From positions 1-63,371 of the forward strand of contig JAXMBX010000028.1 in NCBI GenBank assembly GCA_046349635.1: DNA of 63,371 nucleotides, read 5' to 3'. Within the stretch, counting starts at the first letter, position 1; each line of letters begins with the position of its first letter. The notes under the pieces are model-generated. The model did no database searches, had not been told where the DNA came from, and saw only the letters and a list, made by a program, of their open reading frames with translations. Below, one piece after another: positions 18,900 through 28,263 of this stretch. A program made the position numbers and the translations under genes. The stretch is from JAXMBX01 sp046349635 (GTDB taxonomy: Bacteria > Planctomycetota > Planctomycetia > Planctomycetales > Planctomycetaceae).

Positions 18900-19865
18900 T
18901 CAGGAGATCGTCATCCAGCGACCGAGGAAGCGGGCAGGGACCATCAGGAGCAGAACCCCGATGGCGAGGTAGGGATCTTCGGTGATGATGAGCATCCAGG
19001 CAGAGTGAATGGGAATGATGGCCATCAACAACGCACGGACACCTGACTGAACGTGTTGCGTGGTGGGATTGCGAGCGATCTGCCAGAGGCGGATATCGAG
19101 GCGTGTGAGAATCCAGAGGAGGATCATGCCTGCTCCCAGGCGTACGATCGAGCGAGGGAGATAAAGGATGATGCCACACCAGAGGAGGATGGCGAGATTC
19201 ACGCAAGCAATTCCCCCGATCAAAAAGGGACGCTTCCCATCCGTGGTTTCGTAGCGAGCGAACCAGGTAACACCAAAAATGTAGAGGAAATAAGCGGCCA
19301 TCCAGGGGAGAAGGGCGGATGCGAGAATCCAGGCGAGGGGAAGTGTCCCTGTTGAGACGGCGAGCAGGAGGTTGAGTCCTCGGCAGAGCCCCATCAGGGC
19401 AAATGCGAGGAAATTTCCACGCGGGCCAAAATCGTAGGCGAGAATGGCGGCGCTGAGGATCCCGGCGCACACTCCGGTCTGCGAACTGAGGAACCAGGCG
19501 GCGAGATTTCCGACGCCCATCAATATCACCGCGAGGAACCAGGCAGCGCGGCGGGAGATACGGCCTGACGGAAGGTGGCGAAAAGGGCGATGAGCGAGGT
19601 CTTCCTGGTAGTCGGCGACGTCGTTGAAAACCATACCGCTGAGATAGAGCCCGCTGGTGGAAATTATCAACCAGATCAAAGTCTCAGTGGGGGGCCAGTT
19701 GTCCCTCGCAATGCGGGCACCGACGAGGACGTCGGCCCAGGCAGAGAAGAGGGCGGGGGCGCGGCAGAGTTGCAGCCAGGGGAGAACTTTCTGTTTGAAG
19801 GCGACACTCACGCGGCGGCTCCCGTCATTGCGTCGCATTGGGACGGCTGCGATAGGGATCGTCAT
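18900..19865 (-). CDS. UbiA-like prenyltransferase family membrane protein
   Basis: This is an integral-membrane prenyltransferase of the UbiA superfamily. The first aspartate-rich motif is NDVADYQEDLAHRPFRHLPSG (N-D-x-x-D-x-x-x-D, with the usual R-P-x-x-x-x-P-S-G). The second region reads YIFGVTWFARYETTDGKRPF, close in position to the second Asp-rich motif but weaker. About eight hydrophobic helices are visible. Planctomycetes often carry such proteins near no pathway partner, so the substrate is uncertain. The start at 19865 overlaps the end of rsgA by about 40 bases; an ATG nine codons further in (19838) is an alternative. The two genes are likely co-transcribed. Confidence 0.85.
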   Translation of the reverse strand: MTIPIAAVPMRRNDGSRRVSVAFKQKVLPWLQLCRAPALFSAWADVLVGARIARDNWPPTETLIWLIISTSGLYLSGMVFNDVADYQEDLAHRPFRHLPSGRISRRAAWFLAVILMGVGNLAAWFLSSQTGVCAGILSAAILAYDFGPRGNFLAFALMGLCRGLNLLLAVSTGTLPLAWILASALLPWMAAYFLYIFGVTWFARYETTDGKRPFLIGGIACVNLAILLWCGIILYLPRSIVRLGAGMILLWILTRLDIRLWQIARNPTTQHVQSGVRALLMAIIPIHSAWMLIITEDPYLAIGVLLLMVPARFLGRWMTIS

Positions 19866-20985
19866 CCGTCAGGTCGGAGAGGAGTTTCAGATAACTCTGA
19901 TAGCGGATCAGGGAGATCAGCTCCTGATCCACGGCGAATTTCACGGCGCAGGATTGTTCATGCGAATGAGTGCAGCCGGGGAAACGGCAGAAGGGGAGGA
20001 AGGGACGAAATTCCAGGAATCGGGAGGCGAGGTCTTCCTGGCGAATATCCCAAAGTTCCATTTGGCGAATGCCGGGGGTATCGACGACCCAGCCACTACA
20101 GGTGGAGAGGACGTGCAACTGGGCGAGGGTAGTGGTGTGTTTTCCCTTGCGGTATTCGGTGGATATTTCGCCGGTGCGGAGATTGAGATCGGGCTGGATG
20201 GCATTGAGTAGAGAGGATTTTCCGACGCCACTCTGCCCGGAGAAGGCAGAGGCCTTGCCGCTTAAGATACGACGGAGGCGATCGACACCGTAGTTTTCAC
20301 GCGTGCTGGTGATCACGACCTGGTAACCGAGTTGAGAGTAGATCCCTGCCCAGGGCTGGAGACGTTCCGGTCCGAGGAGGTCGGCCTTGTTGATGCAGAT
20401 GACGGGCTCGATCCCTCCCTGCAGGGCGCTGATGAGGTAGCGGTCGATGAGGCCGGGCTTGAGCGGGGGATCATCCGCCGAAGCGACGATGATGACCTGG
20501 TCAACATTGGCGACGAGGACATGTTCGCGGCGCTGCATCTGGCGGGAGAGTGTGCCGTGACGCGGCTCGATCCGTTCGATGACCCCTTCGGTGTCGCTCA
20601 AAGGGAGAACCTGAACCCGGTCCCCAGCAACGACGGCGGTCCGCTCCTCGCGGGCCATCGCTCGGAGGACACGGCGGACGGTGCATTCACGCTGCAGGCC
20701 ATCGACAGTCTGAACGAGGCATTGGATGCCTGCGGCACGGAGGACGCGGCCTTCGACGCAGGTCGAGAGATCGGTCGCCCGGACCGCCTGATCGTCACTT
20801 TCACTGACGATCGTCCGGAAGCGGGAGAGGGAGCCCTTCCCCGAGACCCGTTCCTCGGCGGCGAGGTCCTCGGTTTCGAGACCTTCGTTGTCTTGGTGGA
20901 ATTTGCGCGTGAAGTCGGGGCGGGCCGGGTCATTCTGCCGGTTCTTACGGAATTCGACGCGGAGTTTTTTCTTCTTGCGACTCAC
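19825..20985 (-). CDS. rsgA: ribosome small subunit-dependent GTPase A
   Basis: RsgA is a circularly permuted GTPase that helps the late maturation of the 30S subunit. An extended basic N-terminus (MSRKKKKLRVEFRKNRQND) is followed by an OB-fold (about 75-165) and GTPase motifs in the permuted order G4 (INKAD), G1 (SGQSGVGKSSL), G3 (VDTPG). A zinc-binding motif C-x(5)-C-x-H-x(5)-C (CRFPGCTHSHEQSC) closes the protein. Length (386 aa) is a little over usual because of the N-terminal extension. The ATG is immediately upstream of the basic tail. Confidence 0.95.
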   Translation of the reverse strand: MSRKKKKLRVEFRKNRQNDPARPDFTRKFHQDNEGLETEDLAAEERVSGKGSLSRFRTIVSESDDQAVRATDLSTCVEGRVLRAAGIQCLVQTVDGLQRECTVRRVLRAMAREERTAVVAGDRVQVLPLSDTEGVIERIEPRHGTLSRQMQRREHVLVANVDQVIIVASADDPPLKPGLIDRYLISALQGGIEPVICINKADLLGPERLQPWAGIYSQLGYQVVITSTRENYGVDRLRRILSGKASAFSGQSGVGKSSLLNAIQPDLNLRTGEISTEYRKGKHTTTLAQLHVLSTCSGWVVDTPGIRQMELWDIRQEDLASRFLEFRPFLPFCRFPGCTHSHEQSCAVKFAVDQELISLIRYQSYLKLLSDLTDDDPYRSRPNATQ

Positions 20986-21077
20986 GTGGAGCGTTTCATT
21001 GCAGACCCGGAAATGGAAACAGACGGTTTCATGGTACCATGCTCCGCGCCATGCGAGCGAGAGTGGAGTGCCGTGGA

Positions 21078-21206
21078 ATGTCTGCTACTCAGGCTCAGCC
21101 TGAACTACGGGAGCGGTCGATGGCAATCGCTTATCGCGACTCGCCCCACACGCCGGGGTACCGGCGAATGGGCTACCCAGAGGTTTTTATTTTGGAGCAG
21201 AAGTGA
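21078..21206 (+). CDS. possible small protein (42 aa)
   Basis: A short ATG-to-TGA frame lies between rsgA and the FHA gene on the opposite strand. It encodes a soluble, Arg/Glu-rich peptide ending MGYPEVFILEQK. There is no clear ribosome binding site and no homologue I recognise. It could be chance in GC-rich DNA; composition is the only thing in its favour. Confidence 0.2.
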   Translation: MSATQAQPELRERSMAIAYRDSPHTPGYRRMGYPEVFILEQK

Positions 21207-21207
21207 G

Positions 21208-21708
21208 TCAGCGTGCAGGGCTGCCGGGGGGAGGATCTTTGGGGGCTTGCATCTCGTCCATGAACCAGTCGGGCACCTCATCCTCGGGAAGGAGATCCTT
21301 GACGGGGATTTCCGCATGCGTCCGCTGGTGATATTCCTCGTCGCGTCGTGTGAGACCGGCTTTTTCAAGCAGACTCATCGACATGATATTCATGGTCTCG
21401 GGAGGTGGCGCATCGGAGGTCGGTTCGTACTGGATTTCGTAGACATGTTTGGCGATGGAAAGCATGTCCCCGGGGCTGAGCCAGGAAAGGTCGAGGCGGT
21501 TGCCGTTGACCTTGATACCGTTGCGGCTGTTCAGGTCGCGGACGCGCCAGTAGCCGTTTTCCAAGGCGAGTTCGCAATGGTGGGAGGAAACGTTGGGGAA
21601 GCGGAGGGTGATATCACAACTTTCCCGTCGCCCGATCAAAAGGCGGGTTTTTTCGAGCGGGATGGCATCCCCGCCCCCCACCGGGATTAACTGGCCAAGC
21701 GTCTGCAC
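21208..21708 (-). CDS. FHA domain-containing protein
   Basis: This is a small cytoplasmic phosphothreonine-binding protein. Residues about 17-95 form an FHA domain with RLLIGRRESCDITL (GR motif), SSHHCEL (S-x-x-H) and DLNSRNGIKVNG (N-G), all conserved. The C-terminal 70 residues are acidic and probably unstructured (LPEDEVPDWFMDEM). FHA modules read Ser/Thr kinase signalling, which is abundant in planctomycetes; no kinase is nearby. It ends just before the small frame at 21078-21206. Confidence 0.9.
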   Translation of the reverse strand: MQTLGQLIPVGGGDAIPLEKTRLLIGRRESCDITLRFPNVSSHHCELALENGYWRVRDLNSRNGIKVNGNRLDLSWLSPGDMLSIAKHVYEIQYEPTSDAPPPETMNIMSMSLLEKAGLTRRDEEYHQRTHAEIPVKDLLPEDEVPDWFMDEMQAPKDPPPGSPAR

Positions 21709-22029
21709 GGAAGCTCCACGATGACGGACACGTATTGAATGCGGATAACCAGAACCGAGCGTCGATTTATGTCGTTGCGTCTCAGGTGCTTGGGACGCAA
21801 CAGTATCGCCCGGCTGGAAGGGGGCCCGCAGATAGAGAAGGAGAGCGTCTTTCTCTTCCGTTTCAGTCTATCCCCCATTCGGGGGAGCGTCAAATTGAGT
21901 CTTTCCCGCAAAAAGGCCCAGAAGGGGGGGAAGTTCCGTGCGTAGGGGAGCTCAAAGGGAGGCAGGGGCGGAAAATTGACGGAAAGAGGGTCTCACTACA
22001 GGGATCAATGGAGTTAGAATAGAGGTTCT
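21709..22029. other. intergenic region upstream of rnpB
   Basis: No gene is seen in these 320 bases. It should hold the promoters for rnpB (plus strand) and for the FHA gene (minus strand). No individual promoter element is clear enough to mark. Confidence 0.4.
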
Positions 22030-22404
<375 letters not shown>

Positions 22405-22428
22405 GAATTTTCAGGCGCTTGGAAATGG

Positions 22429-22468
22429 AAAAAGACTCGAAACATCTCCAGATGTTTCGAGTCTTTTT
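22429..22468 (+). terminator. bidirectional terminator of rnpB and the M36-type peptidase gene
   Basis: A perfect 19-bp stem (22429-22447 with 22450-22468) has a two-base loop and A/T runs at both ends, so it can end transcription from either side. It lies between rnpB and the convergent giant peptidase gene. Confidence 0.93.
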
Positions 22469-22490
22469 CGTCAGCTTTCCAAGATCGTTT

Positions 22491-25400
22491 TCACGTTGTG
22501 ACGGTAATCGAGGCGGTGTCGCGGGCGGAGGAGAAGGCTGTGGTTCCGCCGCGGGTGTTGGTGTCCACCTTGGTCCCCTCGGTGCCGGTGGATTGATCCC
22601 AGGCGGCAAACGAAATCGAACGGACGCCAGTAAACGTGGACAACGGCTTGAAGCGGATCAGCGTACTGGCCACCGCGCGTAACAGCAGCGAGTTCGACTG
22701 GTCCACCGTCCCCACATTCGTCCAGGTGGCCCCGCTGTCCAGCGAGTATTGCCACGTTCCGCCCGAAGTCGGGGCACCGTAAACGGCGATCCCCTTCGGA
22801 TCGGTCGATTCCAGGTCGGTGATGTAGTTGGCACCGCCGGATGCGATCAGGTCGAGGATCGAGATGCCGGCGGGGTTACTATCGGTCTTGGGGATGGTGG
22901 GAAGGGTCGGAGAACCGGCCGGGTTGAGGACAGGGGCATCGTTGACCGTGTTCACCGTCAAGGTGACGCTGTCGGCACCGACGCTGAAGGGGTTTGTCCC
23001 GCCGGTTGCGGTCGCGTCGACTTTGGTGCCCGCAACACCCGTACTCTGGTCCCAGGCGCGGAAGAAGATCTTGCGGTCGCCGGTCGTCGTGTTGTTGGGG
23101 ACGAAGCGGAGGTAGGTCGAGGCATCGGATTTGAGCAATAGGGCGTTGTTCGCCGCGACGGCACCGATGGAGGTCCAGGTGGCTGTGTTATCGAGGGAAT
23201 ATTCCCAATGCCCGCCGACGTCCTGGACGGCATAGATGGCGATCCCCTCGACGCCACCATCGACGTCGGTGATGTATTCATTGGGAGCGACGCTGGCAAT
23301 CATGTTACTGACTTTGAAGCCGAGGTTGTTGATCGCAGACTTATTGACCGTGGGGACGACGGGGTTGTAGGTGTTGAAGAGGAGGGGAGCGTCGTTCACC
23401 GGAGTGACAGTAATGGTGGCACTGTCCGCCTTGTAGCTGAAGGCAGTGGCGCCGCCGTTGGTGGTGATATTGGCGAAGCCCCCATTGGTGCCGGTCGACT
23501 GATCCCAGGCGCGGAAATAGACCTTGCGAGTGCCATTGAAGTTGGTCAGCGGGACGAAGCGGAGGCGAGTGTTGCCGGCGTCATCAGCGGCGAGGAGGAG
23601 GGCATTGGTCTGGGAGACACCGGAGATGGTGGTCCAGGTCCCGCCGTTGTTGAGGGAGTATTGCCAGTTTCCGCCGGAGCTGGGGGCGGAGTAGAGGGCG
23701 AGGCCTTGCGGATCAGCGGGATCGGCGTCGGTGATGTAATTACTGCCGAGCGCCGTGCTGGCGATGAGATCCTTGATGGAGGTGCCGGTGCTGTTGAAGG
23801 TGTCTTCCGGGATCGATGGGAGGGAGGGATCGCCAGTCGGGCTCAGAACCGGGGCATCGTTGACGGCGGTAATGCTGATCTGGCCTTGACTGTAATTCTG
23901 GCTGAGCGAGGTTTCCGCGCCCCGGGTCGTGCCGTCGAGGAGGGTCCCTGCGGTTCCAGCGGTCTGGTCCCAGGCATAGAACTGGAAATAGGTTGAGCCG
24001 AAGCCGAAGTAATTGGCAGTCGGAACGAAACGGACGCGCCACCCCGGAGAGGAGGGGAGGAGAAGGACGCTGCTGTCGGAGAGGACCCCCATGGAGTTCC
24101 AATTGGTCCCATCGTCGGAGGAGTATTGCCAGTCTCCATGAGTGTTGTTGGCAAAGCTGACACCCAACCCCTGGAGTGCACCTGCATTGAGATCCGTGAG
24201 CTGACCCGAGGGGAATGCTGCGATCAGGTCGGAGACGAGCATGCCCGTGTTCGTGGCATTCGCAGGATCTTCGGTGATCGTGGGAAGATCGAGGGTGACG
24301 ACGTTGAGCAGGATCGGGGCGGCGTTCCGTTCATTGACCGCGAGGGTGTAGGTTCCGGTATCCGTTCCGCCGTAACCTTGAATGCGAACATAGTAATCGC
24401 CAGTCTGGGCCGGAGAAAACGCGATGTGCGGCGATACGCCAGTCCCAGAGGCGCCCCCATCATCATAGGCGACCTGCGTGGTTCCGTCCGGGCCGAAGAC
24501 GTACATCCTGGAATCGTTCAGTGTAATGCGATCGGTGTCGAGATCGTAGGTCAGCCCGGCGACGGCGTGGAACTTGAAGTAGTCGTAGTCTCCGTTGACT
24601 TCCAGGTTGCCATTCGTCAGAGAATGGACGCCGACCGTGGTGGCCAACTGATAAATGTCGGAATGATCATCAGACACTACCGCCGATTGCACGGTGTAAG
24701 TACCGGTATGAACGCCAATGCTCTGATAGCCCGCGACCTGGAGATAATAGTAGCCGGAGTGCTGGGGGGAGTAGTAGAGACTGGAAGCGAGATTCGCGCC
24801 GTCGATGTCGTCATTGAAGCCGACCTGGGTCCGGCCGTCGTGATCAAAAAGGGTCAATGTGCTGTCGTCGAGGGTTCCGAGAACGGTGCTGAAGTTGTAT
24901 TTCTTACCGACACTCAGGTAGTAGGCGAACCAGTCGACATCTTTGTCGACATCAATTTTGCCGCCGGCACTTCCGCCAGGAGAGTTCAGAAGTGATGCGG
25001 AGATGCGGTCATTGCCGATGTTGTCGTAGTCTGAGCTGGTGTTGTAGATGTAGAGTCCATAGGTGCCGAGGTTGGAACTGTCATAACCTGCCACTTTGAG
25101 GTAATAGGTACCCGCGGTCGAGAAAGTATATCCGAACCCGGAAAAATACTGACCGGCGCCGGCGTTCCAATCATCGTTGAACGCGAGTTGGGTGGTGCCA
25201 TCGGTGCCGTAGAGCGTCAGCGTGGTATCCCCGAGGGTGATCAAATACGTCTGGAAGTTAATGTGCTGGCCGGCCGTCGCCGTGAAGGAGTAGTAGTCGA
25301 CGTCACCACCCGTCTCGACCTCTCCTCCCTGCTTGGATTGGAACCGAGTGGGAGTAGCGGTGGCGGCGGTATTGCCGTTGTCGTCATTGAGCATGCTGAG

Positions 25401-27869
25401 AACGTAGGGGCCGGTAAAGCCGTTGTTGTAGGCGTCGACTTTAAGGAAATAGGTTCCCGCTGCGGGGGCGTTGAAGGAGAGGTGCGACGCTGTACCACCA
25501 CCGCCGTTATCGTCGAATGCGAGTTGCGTGGTCCCATCAACGTCGTAAAGGGTCAAGGTTGAGTCTGCAAGCGGAGTGAAATTGTCAGTGGGGAGGAGGG
25601 CATTGATATCGAAGTGTTCTCCGTTCCTGGCATTGAAACTGAAATAGTCGACGTCGCCGAGGGTGTCGATCACGCCGCCGGTGAGGGAGTGCGCATTAAC
25701 GAGCGTGGCCTGGACCGAGGAGTTGGAGTGATCATCGGTCGGAGGCGCGAGATCGGATGGAAGGTCGAAGTTTTCAGCGACGAGGAGGGCGTTGGGACCG
25801 CCGCCGTCATAGGCGTTGACCCCCATTCCCCGTCGAGCGAAGGCCTCCCAAATGATGTCACGATTGGCTCCCCCTGAGGCCGCTTGATCGGCGGCAAGGA
25901 TGGCATCACGTGCATCCAGGAAAGTGGGAGTCACAGGCTGAATCTTGAGGGCATCCATCACGGTTTGGAGAAGCTGATTGTTTCCGGCTGTTCCATCATA
26001 CAGATCGCTGGAGTAGCCGTAGCGATCAATGTAGAGCCAGTTGAGATCCCAGAGGACGGAGGTCCAGATTTCACCCGAGCCGTGAACTTCGGGATTAACG
26101 TTATAGTTTCCATACGTGAGGGGATTGACAGTCATGTCATAGCTGTAGGGAAAATGACGCAGGCCGAGGTCGGCGTCCGTCTGTCCGAGAACCCAGGTGG
26201 CCATGGGGTACGAGTCCATCTTGCCATCGGTGGGGCGCTGCGTGAACATGAGGGACCAGAAGTCGCTCCACCCTTCCCCCAATCCTCTGCTCTGAAGGGC
26301 GCTCAACGCGTTCGAGTTGGCGGGGCCGCCGGTCAGGCGATTAGAGACGCCGTGCCCGAATTCGTGAATGATGATGTCGTTCGCAAGATCGCCATCACGA
26401 GTGGGACTGGTCGCATTCCAGATGTACATCTGCATGCGACCGGAGGATCCGTCCACTGGGGTGGAGAAATTGGCGTTGTTGAACCCGCCGCCGTCCTGGG
26501 CATCGGCGTTCACCTGATCGTTGCCGGCTCCTCCCCGCCCGTAGTTATTGACCTGGAAGTTACCGGACGCTTCGTCGAATCCATACTGGTAATGGATATC
26601 GTGAAGCATATTGACGGTGTAGAAGAGTTGCGTAATTTCGGCGGATTGGTTGGTGCCGTATGTCGGGGACTGGGTGAGGTCGAGGGCAAAGTCGAAATTC
26701 AGGGTTGGGCCGCCATCGGGACGGAATCCACCGGTGTTGTTGTGATCCGCATCTTCCTGGGCGTAGACGTTGTTGCCCTGGGTCGTTGTGAATTCCGCGC
26801 CGACGACGCCATCCGTATCGTGCCAGCCATAGGGTGAGGCACGAAAGTCCTGCGGGTCGTTGATGAGAGAACGGGATCCATCGTTCGGTGCGGTGATGGG
26901 GAACGGATAGACGTTGTACGTTCCGGTCCCGGCATTACTGTCGGAATCACCCGTCGCGAAATTGGAGGCGGGACCACTGGAATTTCCACCCGGCAGGAGG
27001 CTCACGGAAGAACCGCCCGACGAACCCCCAGAGGTTCCACCGAGAGAATCTCCACCGAACTCGCCCGACGAGGAGCCGTCAAAGTCGTCGTAATGGGTCC
27101 AGTTGTTGCGATAGAGTTCCTTACCGGAGGTGGCATCAACATTGATGTAGAACCAGTCGGCGGAGTCGGTCATGCGGACGATGGTGTTCCAGGCGAGGTG
27201 GAGCTTCCCATCAGAACCGAGGTTGTAAATCTGCTTGACGGGAATTTCATCCTTTGAGAAATTGCCCCCCGAGAAATTCACGACTTCGTTGTCATAGCTG
27301 ATGGCAGTCCCGACCGGAAGCACTCCTTCAGGACCGGCTGCTTTGAGATCGGCGGCGGCGGCGTAAATGGCCTGGGCAGGGGAAAGGGTCGCGCCACCGG
27401 CGACGACTTTGCCATTCACATCGGAGACGAGACGGTTGCCGACGCTGATCACGCGACCCTGGCTGTCGACGGTAACGTTCGTCGTTCCGGCATCGATCGG
27501 AATTCCCCGGTATGTCTGCTGGAAGTAAAGGTTGGTGATATTCCCCTGCGCACCGGGGGTACGGTCGGTGAGGATGAGGTTGGTGACATCGGACGAGGTG
27601 ACCCCCAGGACCTCCGGATGCGCAGCGAGATAACCACGGGCGATTGTTTCCGCGTCGGCCGTCGAAGGCTCAGTAAGGTAGCCGCTCGGTGTGTAAATGA
27701 AACTGGTCGAAGAGAGGAGGGTGCGCTGCTCGAGCGATTCGAGGCCGGCGATACTGCTTGCGGCAGTGCGCTTCCAGTGAAAACGATTTCGTTTGCGGCG
27801 TCTGACTTGAACCAGAGAGCGGTGGGAATTCAATCTCGCGATAAATGAATGGAAGCTGTTGAGTATCAT
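22491..27869 (-). CDS. giant secreted M36 (fungalysin)-like metallopeptidase with LEPR-XLL signal, PPC domains and C-terminal repeats
   Basis: This 1792-aa exported protease starts with a basic N-terminus and the LEPR-XLL type motif LESLEQRTLLS (residues 43-53), a planctomycete sorting signal. A fungalysin/thermolysin-type propeptide follows (about 60-200), then the M36 catalytic domain. That domain contains the zinc motif HEFGHGVSNRLTGGP (about residue 501) and the downstream LGEGWSDFWSLM that supplies the third ligand. Four pre-peptidase C-terminal (PPC) domains follow at about 705-1190. Four repeats of about 145 residues end the protein; each carries WQYSLD-G-TW, RF-P and AWDQSTGT-G, and the first is the most diverged. 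Linkers with NDAP resemble those of cadherin-like surface proteins. It is probably cell-surface or matrix bound. The start codon ATG is immediately followed by the basic region. Confidence 0.9.
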   Translation of the reverse strand: MILNSFHSFIARLNSHRSLVQVRRRKRNRFHWKRTAASSIAGLESLEQRTLLSSTSFIYTPSGYLTEPSTADAETIARGYLAAHPEVLGVTSSDVTNLILTDRTPGAQGNITNLYFQQTYRGIPIDAGTTNVTVDSQGRVISVGNRLVSDVNGKVVAGGATLSPAQAIYAAAADLKAAGPEGVLPVGTAISYDNEVVNFSGGNFSKDEIPVKQIYNLGSDGKLHLAWNTIVRMTDSADWFYINVDATSGKELYRNNWTHYDDFDGSSSGEFGGDSLGGTSGGSSGGSSVSLLPGGNSSGPASNFATGDSDSNAGTGTYNVYPFPITAPNDGSRSLINDPQDFRASPYGWHDTDGVVGAEFTTTQGNNVYAQEDADHNNTGGFRPDGGPTLNFDFALDLTQSPTYGTNQSAEITQLFYTVNMLHDIHYQYGFDEASGNFQVNNYGRGGAGNDQVNADAQDGGGFNNANFSTPVDGSSGRMQMYIWNATSPTRDGDLANDIIIHEFGHGVSNRLTGGPANSNALSALQSRGLGEGWSDFWSLMFTQRPTDGKMDSYPMATWVLGQTDADLGLRHFPYSYDMTVNPLTYGNYNVNPEVHGSGEIWTSVLWDLNWLYIDRYGYSSDLYDGTAGNNQLLQTVMDALKIQPVTPTFLDARDAILAADQAASGGANRDIIWEAFARRGMGVNAYDGGGPNALLVAENFDLPSDLAPPTDDHSNSSVQATLVNAHSLTGGVIDTLGDVDYFSFNARNGEHFDINALLPTDNFTPLADSTLTLYDVDGTTQLAFDDNGGGGTASHLSFNAPAAGTYFLKVDAYNNGFTGPYVLSMLNDDNGNTAATATPTRFQSKQGGEVETGGDVDYYSFTATAGQHINFQTYLITLGDTTLTLYGTDGTTQLAFNDDWNAGAGQYFSGFGYTFSTAGTYYLKVAGYDSSNLGTYGLYIYNTSSDYDNIGNDRISASLLNSPGGSAGGKIDVDKDVDWFAYYLSVGKKYNFSTVLGTLDDSTLTLFDHDGRTQVGFNDDIDGANLASSLYYSPQHSGYYYLQVAGYQSIGVHTGTYTVQSAVVSDDHSDIYQLATTVGVHSLTNGNLEVNGDYDYFKFHAVAGLTYDLDTDRITLNDSRMYVFGPDGTTQVAYDDGGASGTGVSPHIAFSPAQTGDYYVRIQGYGGTDTGTYTLAVNERNAAPILLNVVTLDLPTITEDPANATNTGMLVSDLIAAFPSGQLTDLNAGALQGLGVSFANNTHGDWQYSSDDGTNWNSMGVLSDSSVLLLPSSPGWRVRFVPTANYFGFGSTYFQFYAWDQTAGTAGTLLDGTTRGAETSLSQNYSQGQISITAVNDAPVLSPTGDPSLPSIPEDTFNSTGTSIKDLIASTALGSNYITDADPADPQGLALYSAPSSGGNWQYSLNNGGTWTTISGVSQTNALLLAADDAGNTRLRFVPLTNFNGTRKVYFRAWDQSTGTNGGFANITTNGGATAFSYKADSATITVTPVNDAPLLFNTYNPVVPTVNKSAINNLGFKVSNMIASVAPNEYITDVDGGVEGIAIYAVQDVGGHWEYSLDNTATWTSIGAVAANNALLLKSDASTYLRFVPNNTTTGDRKIFFRAWDQSTGVAGTKVDATATGGTNPFSVGADSVTLTVNTVNDAPVLNPAGSPTLPTIPKTDSNPAGISILDLIASGGANYITDLESTDPKGIAVYGAPTSGGTWQYSLDSGATWTNVGTVDQSNSLLLRAVASTLIRFKPLSTFTGVRSISFAAWDQSTGTEGTKVDTNTRGGTTAFSSARDTASITVTT

Positions 27870-28263
27870 GGGAGTCTCATCGTGAAAGGGGGAGCAGATC
27901 CTGAAGGAGAAGCACTACGCCAGTTTAGCGCGAAGGGCAGCAGCAGGCGGCTGAAAAGATGAGCGACTGATGATTTCAGCCATGGGACGTCAGAGAGCGA
28001 GACATCCGAAAGACGGGATGAGTATATGACTCCAGAATATGAAAAACCAAGGAATTTAAAGCGATTCCCCAAAGAATTAATAACGCCGATTCGGGGGTGA
28101 TTTTGCGTCAAAATCGACGTCGCGTGGATGGTCGGCGATCGGTTTTTCAGCGGAAGATCGTTCCCTTCCAAGGATCTCCCTGCTGCAGGACCTCACACAT
28201 CAACAGTTGTTTCTATATTGAGCCGGTGTTGAAACGGCTCAAAAGTCGCCAATTTTATCGAGA
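27870..28263. other. intergenic region upstream of peptidase gene
   Basis: These 394 bases separate the start of the giant peptidase gene from the end of the upstream sulfatase operon. No gene, strong hairpin or repeat is recognised. The peptidase promoter should be here. Confidence 0.4.

Noticed and set aside
22491..25740. Long near-repeats as a possible CRISPR or DNA repeat array
   Set aside because: The periodicity is protein-coding (PPC and 145-residue units in the peptidase), not short spaced direct repeats.
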